A DNA stretch of 64,000 nucleotides from Sphingobium bisphenolivorans (GTDB lineage: Bacteria > Pseudomonadota > Alphaproteobacteria > Sphingomonadales > Sphingomonadaceae). The notes under the pieces are model-generated. The model ran no database searches and was not told the DNA's origin. It worked only from the letters and a program-made list of their open reading frames with translations. The translations under genes were made by a program, and so were the position numbers. The DNA lies in NCBI RefSeq assembly GCF_000412635.1, contig NZ_ASTG01000003.1, forward strand, positions 124,001 through 188,000. Reading direction: 5' to 3'. This document shows positions 8,597 to 18,246 of the stretch, in pieces. Every line of letters begins with the position of its first letter. Position 1 is the stretch's first letter.

Positions 8597-9521
8597 GCCG
8601 GTCGCCCTGGGTGCGTTGATGCTGGACGCGCTGATCGGCTGGCCCGGCTGGCTGCACACGCGAACGGGTCATCCCGTCGGCGCCTTCGCCCGGATCATCG
8701 GAGTGGCAGACCGGCGCTGGAATCGTGGGAGTCCTGTGCTCCGCCGATCGGCAGGCGTCGGGCTGGTGCTGCTGTTGCTCGCCGTAGCAGGCGGCGCTGG
8801 CCTGCTGCTTGACCGCGTCATCCGGCTGGTGGCGGGGGAATGGAGCGCCCTGTGGCTGTCCGTCGCCGCCTGGCCTGCCCTGGCGCAGCGCAGCCTCTAC
8901 GACCATGTCCGACCTGTCGCACAGGCGCTGCGGGACGGAAATCTCAACGAGGCGCGCCGCGCGGTCGGCTGGATCGTGGGGCGCGATACAGCACGCCTTG
9001 ATAACGCTGGCGTCTCGCGCGCGGGGATCGAGAGCCTGGCAGAGAGCTTCTGCGACGGCGTGGCCGCGCCCTTGTTCTGGCTGCTGCTGCTCGGCCTGCC
9101 TGGAGCATGGGCCTATAAGGCGATCAACACTGCCGACAGTCTGGTAGGGCACAAGGAAGAACCCTATGCCGACTTCGGCTGGGCCCCGGCGCGGTTCGAT
9201 GATCTGCTCAACTGGGTGCCGGCGCGGATCGCGGGCGTGCTGTTGTGCGCTGCCGGGGGCGGGGGGTGGCGCGTGCTCTGGCGTGACCACGGCCGGCACG
9301 CGTCGCCCAACGCGGGCTGGCCGGAAGCGGCCATGGCCGGCGCCTTGCAGGTGAGGCTGGCAGGACCCGTCGCCTATGATGGCGTGATGCATGACAAGGC
9401 CTGGATTGGCGATGGCGAAGCACCGTCGGAGCGCACTATTCGTGCGGCGTTGCATGTCTACGGCCGCGCCTGCCTTTTATTGTGGGCGTGCGCCCTCGCG
9501 ACATGGATAGCAGCCCTATGA
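8589..9521 (+). CDS. cbiB: adenosylcobinamide-phosphate synthase
   Basis: CbiB (CobD in P. denitrificans) attaches aminopropanol (phosphate) to adenosylcobyric acid at the membrane. The 310-residue protein shows LDALIGWPGWLHTRTGHPVG, the RRAVGWIVGRDTARLD segment, AESFCDGVAAPLFW, YKAINTADSLVGHKEEPYADFGWAPARFDD and HASPNAGWPEAAMAGAL, all family landmarks, plus several membrane spans. The start is ATG 8589, giving MAEPVALGALMLDALIG. Earlier in-frame ATGs lie inside cobD. The end overlaps cobU by 4 bp. Confidence 0.95.
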   Translation: MAEPVALGALMLDALIGWPGWLHTRTGHPVGAFARIIGVADRRWNRGSPVLRRSAGVGLVLLLLAVAGGAGLLLDRVIRLVAGEWSALWLSVAAWPALAQRSLYDHVRPVAQALRDGNLNEARRAVGWIVGRDTARLDNAGVSRAGIESLAESFCDGVAAPLFWLLLLGLPGAWAYKAINTADSLVGHKEEPYADFGWAPARFDDLLNWVPARIAGVLLCAAGGGGWRVLWRDHGRHASPNAGWPEAAMAGALQVRLAGPVAYDGVMHDKAWIGDGEAPSERTIRAALHVYGRACLLLWACALATWIAAL

Positions 9522-10036
9522 CGAACAGCCACTCGCTGCTGGTGCTTGGCGGCGCCAGATCAGGAAAGAGCAGTTATGCGCAAGCTCGATGTGAAGCGCT
9601 GCCCGGCCGGCTCGCCTATATCGCCACAGCGCAGGCCTTCGATACGGAAATGGCGGCGCGGATCGCCCGCCACCGCGCGGAGCGCGGCGAACGCTGGTTC
9701 ACGCTGGAGGCGCCGACAAATCTGGGTGAAGCCATCGACCAGGCAGCGCAGGATGCGCACGTCATTCTTATCGACTGCCTCACTCTATGGCTCTCGAACC
9801 TGTTGCTGGCGGATGCGGACATGGCGGCGGCAACCGGCGAACTATCTGAGCGCGTAGCAAAGGCCAGCGTGCCCGTGATCATGGTCGCCAACGAAGTGGG
9901 CCTCAGCATCGTGCCCGACAACGCGCTTGCCCGGCGGTTTCGAGATGAGGCGGGATGGCTCAACCAGAAAATGGCGGCAGTCTGCCGGGAAGTGGTCTTC
10001 GTCGCGGCAGGCCTGCCGCTCACCCTCAAATCTTGA
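9518..10036 (+). CDS. cobU: bifunctional adenosylcobinamide kinase / adenosylcobinamide-phosphate guanylyltransferase
   Basis: CobU (CobP) phosphorylates adenosylcobinamide and activates it with GTP to adenosylcobinamide-GDP, the substrate of CobS. The 172-residue protein has a P-loop GGARSGKS at residues 11-18, then RLAYIATAQAFDTEMAARIARHR, LIDCLTLWLSNLL and MVANEVGLSIVPDNALARRFRDEAGWLNQ. These cover the GTP and guanylylated-histidine regions of the family. ATG 9518 overlaps the cbiB stop; ATG 9503 would add five residues. It is the last gene of the riboswitch-1 operon and faces the efflux gene tail to tail. Confidence 0.95.
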   Translation: MTNSHSLLVLGGARSGKSSYAQARCEALPGRLAYIATAQAFDTEMAARIARHRAERGERWFTLEAPTNLGEAIDQAAQDAHVILIDCLTLWLSNLLLADADMAAATGELSERVAKASVPVIMVANEVGLSIVPDNALARRFRDEAGWLNQKMAAVCREVVFVAAGLPLTLKS

Positions 10037-10064
10037 TATCGTCCCGTCGGGTGTTTCCAGCTTT

Positions 10065-11432
10065 TCAGAAGTCCGCGCCGATCACCCGATAGAGCGTCAG
10101 CCGGTTCTGCACCTGCTTCAGCTGAGTCGCGATAGCGCTGCGCTGAGCACTGTAGAAGGCGCGCTGGTTTACGAGGCTGTTGAGGAAGGTGTCGATGCCT
10201 GCGCGATAACGCTCTTGGGACAGGGCGAAAGCGCGCTGGCTCGCCACCACCAGCCGCCGCTGCGCGCCGAGTTGCTCATCGATCGTCCCGGCGCGGGCGA
10301 GCGCATCGGAAACCTCCCGGAACGCGGTCTGGATCGCCAGCTCATATTGCGCCAGATAGCGATCGCGCTGCGCCTTGCTGTAATCAAGATTTCCCCGCGC
10401 ACTGCCGCCGAAGACCGGAACGCTGGCCGATGGTGCGGCCGACCAGGCGAAGGCGCCCCCTGAGAAGAGCGAGGAGAGCGCGGAACTCGCGGCCCCGATC
10501 GCGGCGGTAAGGCTGATGCGGGGGAACATGGCCGCGCGCGCCGCGCCGATGTCGGCATTGGCGGCCTTCAACTGATGTTCGGCCTGCAAAACGTCGGGCC
10601 GCTGCAGCAGTACGTCGGAAGAAAGGCCGGCGGGCACTCTTGCAACAGTGTCGGCGAGCCCCTGAAGGCTCTGAGGCAGCAGGGTGCTTTCGACCGGCGC
10701 ACCGACGAGCAGGTCGAGCGCGTTGCGATCCTGCGCCAGCTGCGCCATGCCGCTCGCGACATCGCTGCGCGCCTGCTCGGCTGTCGTTTCCGCCTGGTGC
10801 ACGTCCAGCTTGTCGGTCAGGCCCGCACGATTGAGCGACCGGATCAGCGCCAGGCTATGTTCGGTACTCGCCAGCGTCTCGCGCGCGACCGCCAGCAATT
10901 CCTGGTCGGCCGCGAGGGTCGCATAGGCGTTCGCTGTCTCCGCAACGAGCGCGATCCGCGTTGAGCGCGCGCCTTCCTCGGACGCGAGATAGGTTTGAAG
11001 CGCCGCCTCGCTCAGGTTCTTGAGCCGCCCGAACAGGTCTATCTCAAAGGCGCTGAAGCCTACATTGCCGCTGTAGCTATCCCGCACCACCCCATTTTGC
11101 CGGGCGATGCTGCTGCCCGCCTCGCCCGTGACGGCAGGAAGCTGGGCGGCGCGCTGGATGCGATATTGCGCGCGTGCGGACAAGACGTTGGCCAGCGCCA
11201 CACGCAGGTCGCGATTGTCGGAGAGCGCTCGTTCGATGACGGTCTTGAGCTTCGGATCGCCGATGAGAAGCGTCCAGGGAAGGCCCGCCTTCTCAGCGGT
11301 GCTGCTGGCTACGTATGGGGTACCTTGGGGCCAGCGGGCTGGTACCGGGGCGGATGGCCGGACGTAAACCGGCGCCATGTTGCAGCCGCAGAGGGCTGCT
11401 GCCGGGATGAGAGTCAGCAGGACCCGCCTCAT
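10065..11432 (-). CDS. outer-membrane efflux lipoprotein (NodT/OprM family)
   Basis: The 455-residue protein is the outer-membrane channel of an RND pump. It has a short signal peptide MRRVLLTLIPAAALCGC with a lipidation cysteine at C17, then the NodT-family pattern MAPVYVRPSAPVPARW and two repeated helical outer-membrane efflux domains. DVLLQRPDVLQAEHQLKAANADIGAARAAMFP is typical of the second. The start is ATG 11432, overlapping the stop of the RND gene (ATGA). The open frame to 11918 is a run-on. It forms an operon with the RND transporter and the fusion protein upstream. Substrates cannot be inferred. Confidence 0.92.
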   Translation of the reverse strand: MRRVLLTLIPAAALCGCNMAPVYVRPSAPVPARWPQGTPYVASSTAEKAGLPWTLLIGDPKLKTVIERALSDNRDLRVALANVLSARAQYRIQRAAQLPAVTGEAGSSIARQNGVVRDSYSGNVGFSAFEIDLFGRLKNLSEAALQTYLASEEGARSTRIALVAETANAYATLAADQELLAVARETLASTEHSLALIRSLNRAGLTDKLDVHQAETTAEQARSDVASGMAQLAQDRNALDLLVGAPVESTLLPQSLQGLADTVARVPAGLSSDVLLQRPDVLQAEHQLKAANADIGAARAAMFPRISLTAAIGAASSALSSLFSGGAFAWSAAPSASVPVFGGSARGNLDYSKAQRDRYLAQYELAIQTAFREVSDALARAGTIDEQLGAQRRLVVASQRAFALSQERYRAGIDTFLNSLVNQRAFYSAQRSAIATQLKQVQNRLTLYRVIGADF

Positions 11433-14400
11433 GCCATGACCTCCGTGGTGGAGGGGCTGGGCTTGGTGCCCTTGCGAGAGAAAATGTGCATGATCGTGAC
11501 GAAAAACAGCGGAACGTAGAAGATGGCCAGAACCGTCGCGGTCAGCATGCCGCCGACCACGGCGGTGCCGATCGCAACCCGGCTTTGCGCACCTGCGCCC
11601 GTGGCGATCGCCAGGGGGAGAACGCCCGCGATAAACGCGAGGGATGTCATCAGGATGGGCCGGAAACGCAGCCGCGCCGCCTCCACAGCGGCGACGCCTG
11701 CATCCTTCCCCTGCAACCAGGCAAGTTCGGCGAACTCGACGATCAAAATGGCGTTCTTCGCCGCCAGCCCCATTGTGGTGAGCAGCCCGACCTGGAAAAA
11801 AATGTTGTTCTCCAGCCCCCGCAGCCAGACCGCCAGCACTGCGCCGATCAGGCCAAGCGGGATCACCAGCAGCACCGCGAGCGGGATCGACCAGCTTTCG
11901 TAGAGCGCCGCGAGGCACAGGAACACGACAAGGACCGACAGGCCATAGAGCAACGGCGCCTGCCCGCCCGAAAGCTGTTCCTCAAAGGACAGTCCGCTCC
12001 AGGCGAAGCCCGTGCCCGGGGGCAGCTGGCGCTGAAGCCGGACGATTTCATCCATTGCCTCGCCCGAACTCGCGCCCGGCGCCGCTTGCCCCTGAATTTC
12101 GTAGGATGGCTGACCGTTGAAGCGCGACAAGGTGCTTGGTCCCATCGTCCAGTGGGTCGTGGCGAAGGCGGAAAAGGGCACCATCTCGCCAGTCACGCTG
12201 GAGCGCACCTGCCAGTTGTCGAGGTCGCTCGGCAAGGCGCGGAAGGGAGCGTCGGCCTGCATATAGACGCGCTTCACGCGACCCCGATCGACGAAGTCAT
12301 TGACGTAGCTGCTACCCCAGGCCGCGCTCAGCACATTGTCGACGCTGCTTTGGGTGAGGCCCAGCACCGCGAGCTTTGCGGAATCGATGTCGACCTTCAG
12401 CTGGGGCGTATCCTCCAGCGTGGCGGAGCGGACGCCGGCCAATATCGGACTCTCCTCCGCAGCCTTCAGCAACTGATTGCGCAACTCAAGGAAACGGGCG
12501 CGACCAAGGCCACCCGTGTTGAGCAGCTCGAAGGTGAAGCCGCTGGACTGGCCAAGGCCGCGGATCGCCGGTGGCGTCAGCGCGAGCACCTTGGCATCGC
12601 GGATCGCCGCCAGCTGCTTGGTCGCGCGCCCGGCGATGGCCAGGGCGCCATTGATGCTGCCCTGCCGTTCTTCCCAGGGTTTGAGGTTGATGAAGCCCTG
12701 CGCGGTATTTTCTCCCTGGCCGGCGAAACTGAAGCCCTGGATCAGGTAAACCGCATCGCTATTGTCCTTCTCGTCGTTCAGAAAATAATTCTGCACCTGC
12801 TCGAGAGCAGCGCTGGTGCGGGAGGATTTGGCGCCTGCCGGCAGCGTCAGCTGCACCATGACCTGCCCTTGGTCCTCGACCGGCAGGAAGCTGGTGGGCA
12901 AGCGGACGAACAACAGGCCGAGCACCAGCAGGATGAGCGCGTAACCGCCCCAGAACAGCTTCCGACGGCCGAAGAAGCGATCCAGATTGCGCATATAGCC
13001 GTTAGTGATTCGATCGAACCAGCGGTTGAACTTGCCCGTCCATCCGCGATCGCGATGCTCATGCCCGATGGGCTTGAGCAGGGTGGCGCAGAGCGCCGGG
13101 GAAAGGATAAGGGCGACCAGCACCGACAATAGCATCGATGACACGACCGTGATGGAGAACTGGCGATAGATGACGCCTGTCGATCCGCCGAAAAAGGCCA
13201 TCGGCAGGAGCACGGCGGAAAGAACCAGGGCGATGCCGATCAGCGCGCTGCCGATCTCCTCCATCGACCGGATCGTCGCTTCACGGGCGGGCAGCCCCTC
13301 CTGCTCCATGAGGCGCTCGACATTTTCGACTACGACGATGGCATCGTCCACCAGCAGGCCGATGGCGAGCACCATTCCGAACAGCGTGAGCGTGTTGATC
13401 GAATAGCCGAACAGCGCCAGCACGCCGAAGGTGCCGAGCAGAACCACGGGAACCGCCACCGCAGGCACGAGGGTCGCGCGCCAGCTTTGCAGGAACAGGA
13501 ACATCACCACGACAACCAGGCCGACCGCCTCGATCAGCGTCTCGATCACCTCCTCGACAGAGAGTTTGATGAACGGGGTCGTATCGCGCGGAAAGGTGAC
13601 GACATAACCATGCGGCAGGCCGCTCGACAAGTCCTCGACCTTGGCTTTGATCAGCTCCGCCGTCTTGAGCGCATCGGCGCCCGGCGCGAGCTGAATCGCC
13701 ATGCCCGACGCAGGATGGCCGTTCAGCCTTGACGCCGAGGTATAGCTTTCATTGCCAAGTTCGACGCGCGCCACGTCGGACAGGCGCACCACCGATCCGT
13801 TGCTCTGCGTCTTGACGATGATGTTGCGGAACTGATCGGGCGTCTCCAGGCGCGACCGCGCTGTCACCGTGGCGTTGATCTGTTGCCCCTCCGGCGCCGG
13901 ATCGGCACCGATCCTCCCGGCCGAAACCTCGACATTCTGGGCCGCAACAGCGCTCTGCACGTCCGATGGCATCAGCTTGACGGTCGCCAGCTTATAGGGG
14001 TCCAGCCAGATGCGCATGGCATATTGCGACCCGAAGATCTGCGTCTGCCCCACGCCGTCGATCCGGGCGATCGGGTCCTGGAAGTTGTTGACCAGATAAT
14101 CGGCGATATCGGTCTGCGTGGCGCTGTTGGTCCGGTCGTAGAGGCTGACCAGCATCAGGAAATCGGTCTGCGACTTGGTAACGGTGACGCCCTGTTGCTG
14201 AACCGCGTTGGGCAGGCGGTTCAGCGCCTGCTGCACCTTGTTCTGCACCTGCACCTGGGCCGTGTCGGGATCGGTACCTTTCTTGAAGGTGACAGTGATC
14301 CGCGACTGGCCGTTCGCTGTCGAGGACGAGGAAAAATACATGAGGCCATCGATGCCGGTGAGCTGTTGCTCGATCACCTGCGTGACGCTGGATTCCACCG

Positions 14401-14569
14401 TCTCCGCCGCGGCGCCGGGATAGTTGGCGGAGACGTTGACGGCGGGCGGCGCAATGTCCGGATATTGGGCGATCGGCAGGGTCAGCATCGCGCCCAGCCC
14501 AGCCAGCATGATGCCGACAGCGATGACCCATGCGAAAATGGGGCGGTCTATGAAGAAGCGGCTGAGCAA
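11429..14569 (-). CDS. RND (HAE1/AcrB-type) multidrug efflux transporter
   Basis: This 1046-residue inner-membrane proton antiporter has the standard AcrB/MexB length and layout. It starts MLSRFFIDRPIFAWVIAVGI and has PDIAPPAVNVSANYPGA, the switch-region GGSTGVIYRQFSIT, and two large periplasmic loops. The TM4 proton-relay aspartate pair lies in GLLVDDAIVVVENVERLM. It works with the fusion protein encoded 13 bp upstream and the channel that overlaps its end. The adjacent divergent two-component system is the likely regulator. Hydrophobic drug or solvent export is the family role. Confidence 0.96.
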   Translation of the reverse strand: MLSRFFIDRPIFAWVIAVGIMLAGLGAMLTLPIAQYPDIAPPAVNVSANYPGAAAETVESSVTQVIEQQLTGIDGLMYFSSSSTANGQSRITVTFKKGTDPDTAQVQVQNKVQQALNRLPNAVQQQGVTVTKSQTDFLMLVSLYDRTNSATQTDIADYLVNNFQDPIARIDGVGQTQIFGSQYAMRIWLDPYKLATVKLMPSDVQSAVAAQNVEVSAGRIGADPAPEGQQINATVTARSRLETPDQFRNIIVKTQSNGSVVRLSDVARVELGNESYTSASRLNGHPASGMAIQLAPGADALKTAELIKAKVEDLSSGLPHGYVVTFPRDTTPFIKLSVEEVIETLIEAVGLVVVVMFLFLQSWRATLVPAVAVPVVLLGTFGVLALFGYSINTLTLFGMVLAIGLLVDDAIVVVENVERLMEQEGLPAREATIRSMEEIGSALIGIALVLSAVLLPMAFFGGSTGVIYRQFSITVVSSMLLSVLVALILSPALCATLLKPIGHEHRDRGWTGKFNRWFDRITNGYMRNLDRFFGRRKLFWGGYALILLVLGLLFVRLPTSFLPVEDQGQVMVQLTLPAGAKSSRTSAALEQVQNYFLNDEKDNSDAVYLIQGFSFAGQGENTAQGFINLKPWEERQGSINGALAIAGRATKQLAAIRDAKVLALTPPAIRGLGQSSGFTFELLNTGGLGRARFLELRNQLLKAAEESPILAGVRSATLEDTPQLKVDIDSAKLAVLGLTQSSVDNVLSAAWGSSYVNDFVDRGRVKRVYMQADAPFRALPSDLDNWQVRSSVTGEMVPFSAFATTHWTMGPSTLSRFNGQPSYEIQGQAAPGASSGEAMDEIVRLQRQLPPGTGFAWSGLSFEEQLSGGQAPLLYGLSVLVVFLCLAALYESWSIPLAVLLVIPLGLIGAVLAVWLRGLENNIFFQVGLLTTMGLAAKNAILIVEFAELAWLQGKDAGVAAVEAARLRFRPILMTSLAFIAGVLPLAIATGAGAQSRVAIGTAVVGGMLTATVLAIFYVPLFFVTIMHIFSRKGTKPSPSTTEVMA

Positions 14570-14582
14570 GGTTGCCGCTCCC

Positions 14583-15713
14583 TTATTTCGCGTTCTGGTT
14601 GATGAGCACAGGCTTGACCACGTCGGCGGGCTGCACCTTGTCCGTGCCCTCCACGATCAGCCTGTCGCCTGCCTTAAGTCCGGCCGTGATCAGCCATTTG
14701 TCGCCGATCGCCTGGGCGGCGGCGACGGTGCGGCGTTCGACCTTGTTCGCCCTGTTCACAACCAACGCGGTCGCATTGCCCTTGGGATCGCGGTTGATCC
14801 CCTGCTGGGGCGCGAGAATGGCGCCGGGCACCACCGACTGGGGCGCGACGACGCGGACGAACATGCCGGGCAGCAAAAGGCTGTCGGGGTTCGGGAATCG
14901 CGCGCGGAGCGTGATGGTGCCGCTGTTCGGATCGACGATCGGCTCAGCGAACTCGATGCGGCCCTCCAGCGGATAGTCGGAGCCATCGTCCAGCTTCAGG
15001 CGGATCGCTGCGCTGGCGGGCAGCGCCTTGCCGGCGGCGAGTGCGCGGCGCAGTGCCAGCAATTGCGCGCTGGATTGAGTGATATCCACGAAGATCGGGT
15101 CCAGCTGCTGAATCGTGGCGAGCGGGTCGGCCTGACTGGCGGTGACCAAGGCACCGGGCGTGAACATGGACCGGCCGATCCGGCCGCTGATGGGGGCGCG
15201 GACCTGGGTGAAGTTGAGGTTGATGCCTGCCGTCTGGAGCGTGGCGCGGGCCTGGTTGACGGCGGCGCTCGCCTGCCGGGCGGCGGCGATCACATCGTCG
15301 CGATCCTGGGCACTCACCGCCTCGCTTTCGCCGAGGGTGCGGTAGCGATTGGCCTTGGCCTGAGCGGCGGCGGCATTGGCCTGCGCGCTGGCGAGGGTGG
15401 CCTGGGCTTCATTCCGCGATGCGCGGTAGAGCGAAGGATCGATCTGATAGAGCGGCTGTCCGGCGCGGACGAAGGACCCTTCGGTGAAGAGGCGCTTCTG
15501 GATGACGCCCGCGACCTGGGGCCGGACTTCCGACATCATGGTGGATGCGGTGCGGCCGGGCAGTTCGGTGGACACCGTCACATCCTGCGCGGTCAGGCTG
15601 ACGACGCCGACCTCGACCGGGCCCTTCCTGGGTGCTTCGCCCTTGCCGCAGGCAGAGACGAGGCAGAGGGCGGCGAGCGGGGCGGCAGACAGGAGGACAG
15701 GGCGGAGCGGCAT
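14583..15713 (-). CDS. RND periplasmic adaptor (membrane fusion) lipoprotein
   Basis: The 376-residue AcrA/MexA-type protein has a lipoprotein signal MPLRPVLLSAAPLAALCLVSAC with the lipidation cysteine at residue 22. A biotinyl-lipoyl-like half follows (EVRPQVAGVIQKRLFTEGSFVRAGQPLYQIDPSLY), then an alanine-rich helical hairpin and the returning lipoyl half FTQVRAPISGRIGRSMFTPG. The start is ATG 15713; a TTG at 15731 would add six residues before the signal. It is the first gene of the efflux operon. The 262-bp gap to the response regulator carries the shared promoter region. Confidence 0.93.
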   Translation of the reverse strand: MPLRPVLLSAAPLAALCLVSACGKGEAPRKGPVEVGVVSLTAQDVTVSTELPGRTASTMMSEVRPQVAGVIQKRLFTEGSFVRAGQPLYQIDPSLYRASRNEAQATLASAQANAAAAQAKANRYRTLGESEAVSAQDRDDVIAAARQASAAVNQARATLQTAGINLNFTQVRAPISGRIGRSMFTPGALVTASQADPLATIQQLDPIFVDITQSSAQLLALRRALAAGKALPASAAIRLKLDDGSDYPLEGRIEFAEPIVDPNSGTITLRARFPNPDSLLLPGMFVRVVAPQSVVPGAILAPQQGINRDPKGNATALVVNRANKVERRTVAAAQAIGDKWLITAGLKAGDRLIVEGTDKVQPADVVKPVLINQNAK

Positions 15714-15897
15714 GTGCTGAAACGGTCCCAAGCTTTAGAAGATATCGCTTCGCCCGGCGCAAGGGGGAGGGGAGGGACGCGCCGGGCGAAGGTCGGCCTT
15801 TTCCTCGCGCGAATCCAAGAGGGATTGATACGGAAGAAATGCCGACTTCACCTCCTTCGCCTTTCGGAGGCTCCGTTGCTAGAGCGACTTATTTTCA

Positions 15898-15926
15898 ACA
15901 TGTAGCGGAATGTATCAGAATGTATC
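15898..15926. promoter_or_regulatory. tandem 10-bp direct repeats, probable OmpR-type operator
   Basis: Two perfect copies of GAATGTATC lie at 15908-15916 and 15918-15926. A weaker third copy in the same 10-bp phase (ACATGTAGC, 6 of 9 matching) is at 15898-15906. OmpR/PhoB-type regulators bind direct repeats of about 10-11 bp as head-to-tail dimers. The array sits about 50 bp upstream of the response-regulator start and about 185 bp upstream of the efflux operon start. It therefore could control both. Function is inferred from the repeat geometry. Confidence 0.6.
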
Positions 15927-15975
15927 GGGCGGCGGAGGGCGCAGACTTTTGGGCGCAGGACGGATAAGGGAAGGC

Positions 15976-16704
15976 ATGCCCGACCTGCCGCCGTCCCATC
16001 AGCCCTGTGTCGTCGTCGTCGATGATGATGCGGATATTCGCGGCCTGATCGCCGGGCAACTGGCGCAGGAACATTATGATGTTCTGGAGGCGGGCAGCCT
16101 GGCCGAACTGAATGTTGCGATATCGCAACGACATGTCGATCTGATCGTGCTGGACCTCAACCTGCCCGACGGCGACGGCCTGTCGCTGTGCCGGGAATTG
16201 CGGGCGAGGGGCGCGCCTGTGCAGATCATCATGGTGACGGCGCGCGGTAGCGCGATCGACCGGGTGCTCGGCCTTGAACTGGGGGCGGACGATTATCTGA
16301 CCAAGCCGTTCGAGCCGCGCGAGCTGCTGGTGCGGGTACGCAACCTGCTGCGGCGGTCGCGCGCCGATGAGGCCGCGGCGCAGAAGAGCGCCCGCATCGC
16401 GTGCTTCGGCGCGTGGCGGCTGGACCTGTTCCAGCGCCGCCTGATCGCCAGCGACGATCGGCTGGTCATGCTCTCCTCCGCCGAATTCCGGCTGCTGTCG
16501 CGCTTCATCGAGGAGCCAAACGTGGTGCTGTCGCGCGAGGAACTGGTGCCTGAGCGAAGGGCAACGGCGGCGTTCGACCGGTCGATCGACCTTCAGGTCA
16601 GCCGCCTGCGGCAGAAGCTCGCGGATGGCGAAGGCGGAGACGAATTGATCCTGACCGTGCGCGGCGAAGGCTATGTGCTGGCGAGTCCGGTGACATACGA
16701 ATGA
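15976..16704 (+). CDS. OmpR-family response regulator
   Basis: The 242-residue protein has an N-terminal receiver (acid pocket DDD at residues 16-18, phosphoacceptor D60 in VLDLNLPDGDG, conserved Lys in YLTKPFEP). A C-terminal winged-helix DNA-binding domain follows, with RSIDLQVSRLRQKL and LILTVRGEGYVLA. The start is ATG 15976, which has AAGGGAAGG upstream; the open frame to 15910 would place the repeats inside the gene. The stop overlaps the kinase start (ATGA). Regulation of the divergent RND pump and of itself is likely from position. Confidence 0.94.
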   Translation: MPDLPPSHQPCVVVVDDDADIRGLIAGQLAQEHYDVLEAGSLAELNVAISQRHVDLIVLDLNLPDGDGLSLCRELRARGAPVQIIMVTARGSAIDRVLGLELGADDYLTKPFEPRELLVRVRNLLRRSRADEAAAQKSARIACFGAWRLDLFQRRLIASDDRLVMLSSAEFRLLSRFIEEPNVVLSREELVPERRATAAFDRSIDLQVSRLRQKLADGEGGDELILTVRGEGYVLASPVTYE

Positions 16705-18071
16705 TCGGCGCGGCGCTGGCGCGGGGCCGCCGCTTCCTGCGGTCGCTGGCCGGCCAGATTTTCCTGCTGCTGACCGTAGGCATGAGCATTGCCGCGATGC
16801 TGGCGTTGCTGGTGGCGGAGAACAGCCGGCATGTCGATTATCGGCGGTATCGGCTGCAGCGCGTCGTGGCGAGCGCGGCCGACATCGCCCAGCGGCTTGC
16901 CCATGAACCGGGGCGGGCGGAGCGGATGCTGGCGGCACGGCAGATCGTGGGCGCGACCCTGGCGCCGACCGGCGTGGCGCTGACCGAGCCCGACCCGGCG
17001 CTCGCCCAGGCGCTGGCGGAGAAGCTCGGGCAAACATCCCATCCGGAGGCCGGTCAGGTTCCGTTCGGGCTATGCCTCTCGACCGACCGGTTCGACCCGT
17101 CGCGCCGGGCGGCGGGACTCGCCGGCTCTCCCTATCCGGACTGCTGGATCGTTCGCTACAGCGATCAACGCGGCGCGCGCCGATCGCTCGCCATCTACCT
17201 GCCGCGGCTGGACAAGCCGCCCAGCATCGTCGGCAATCCGCTGTACCTGCTGCTGATCCTGCTGTCTTCAGCGGGCCTGGCGATCATCGTCGCGCGCTTC
17301 GTCGCCAAGCCGCTGCGGCGGCTGGCGGTCGCGGCCGAAGCCTTTTCGGTGTCGCTCGATCCCGAGGAGATACCTGAGTCCGGGCCGGAAGAGGTACGCG
17401 CGGCGCTATCCACCTTCAACCTGATGCAGCGGCGGGTGCGGGCTGGCTTCGTCGAGCGCACGCAGCTGCTCGCCGCGATCAGCCATGACCTGCAGACGCC
17501 GCTCACCCGGCTGCGGCTGCGGCTTGAACTGGTCGAAAATGAGGAACTGCGCGCCCGGCTTTTGCAGGATCATCAGGCGATGCTGACGCTGGTGCGCGAG
17601 GGGCTGGACCTCGCCGCGAGCACGGAGTCACAGGAGGAGTGGTCGGTCATCGACATCGACTCGCTGCTCGCCAGCATGGCGGACGATACGCAGGACCTGG
17701 GACTGCCGGTCCAGTTCCTGAGCGGCTGCGGCGGAACGGTGCGGGTCAAGGTGAATGCGCTCACGCGCTGCATCAGCAATCTCGTCAGCAATGCCGTCAA
17801 ATATGGCGGCAGCGCGGATATTCGCTGCGCAAGGGCGAATGGCCGGGTGCTGATCACGGTGCGCGACCAGGGACCGGGGATCGCGGCGGAACAGCTGGAC
17901 CAGATGTTCGAGCCGTTCACGCGCGGCGCCGCCGGGCAGCCGGGCGGACGGCCGGGAACGGGCATCGGCCTTACCATCGCGCGGTCGCTGGCGCTGAGTT
18001 TCGAGGCGTCGGTGCGGCTGAGCAACGCGGCGGGGGGCGGGTTGATCGCGACGGTTGATATGAAGGCTTGA
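16701..18071 (+). CDS. membrane sensor histidine kinase, partner of the adjacent regulator
   Basis: The 456-residue protein has two membrane spans (residues about 18-42 and 175-200) flanking a periplasmic domain of about 130 residues. A HAMP-like linker follows, then the H-box AAISHDLQTPLTRL with phosphorylated H262, the N-box NLVSNAVKYGG, DQGPGI and GTGIGLTIARSLA. The layout is EnvZ/OmpR class. It is translationally coupled to the response regulator. What it senses is unknown; the periplasmic part has two cysteines (CLSTDRFDP, YPDCWIV). Confidence 0.93.
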   Translation: MIGAALARGRRFLRSLAGQIFLLLTVGMSIAAMLALLVAENSRHVDYRRYRLQRVVASAADIAQRLAHEPGRAERMLAARQIVGATLAPTGVALTEPDPALAQALAEKLGQTSHPEAGQVPFGLCLSTDRFDPSRRAAGLAGSPYPDCWIVRYSDQRGARRSLAIYLPRLDKPPSIVGNPLYLLLILLSSAGLAIIVARFVAKPLRRLAVAAEAFSVSLDPEEIPESGPEEVRAALSTFNLMQRRVRAGFVERTQLLAAISHDLQTPLTRLRLRLELVENEELRARLLQDHQAMLTLVREGLDLAASTESQEEWSVIDIDSLLASMADDTQDLGLPVQFLSGCGGTVRVKVNALTRCISNLVSNAVKYGGSADIRCARANGRVLITVRDQGPGIAAEQLDQMFEPFTRGAAGQPGGRPGTGIGLTIARSLALSFEASVRLSNAAGGGLIATVDMKA

Positions 18072-18134
18072 AGGGGCGGCGGATTGGGCTGGTTTGCGCG
18101 CCTCCGGGGATAGGAGGGCGTGAGGAGGGATGGA

Positions 18135-18153
18135 TGTTGAACCAAGTTCAGCA
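18135..18153. repeat. short palindromic repeat (TGTTGAAC/GTTCAGCA type)
   Basis: An 8-bp inverted repeat (TGTTGAAC at 18135-18142, GTTCAGCA at 18146-18153, one mismatch) has a 3-nt loop. It follows the end of the sensor kinase gene by about 60 bp. The sequence resembles the dispersed palindromes between genes of sphingomonads. It may stabilise or end the upstream transcript. Confidence 0.55.
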
Positions 18154-18246
18154 TGACGAGGGGGCTGGTGTGTTGAACGGCAGGACCCATCATTCGTTTG
18201 TGCCTTTTCATCTCCGGTCGCCGAGCATGATCGTCTTCGAGTGGGT

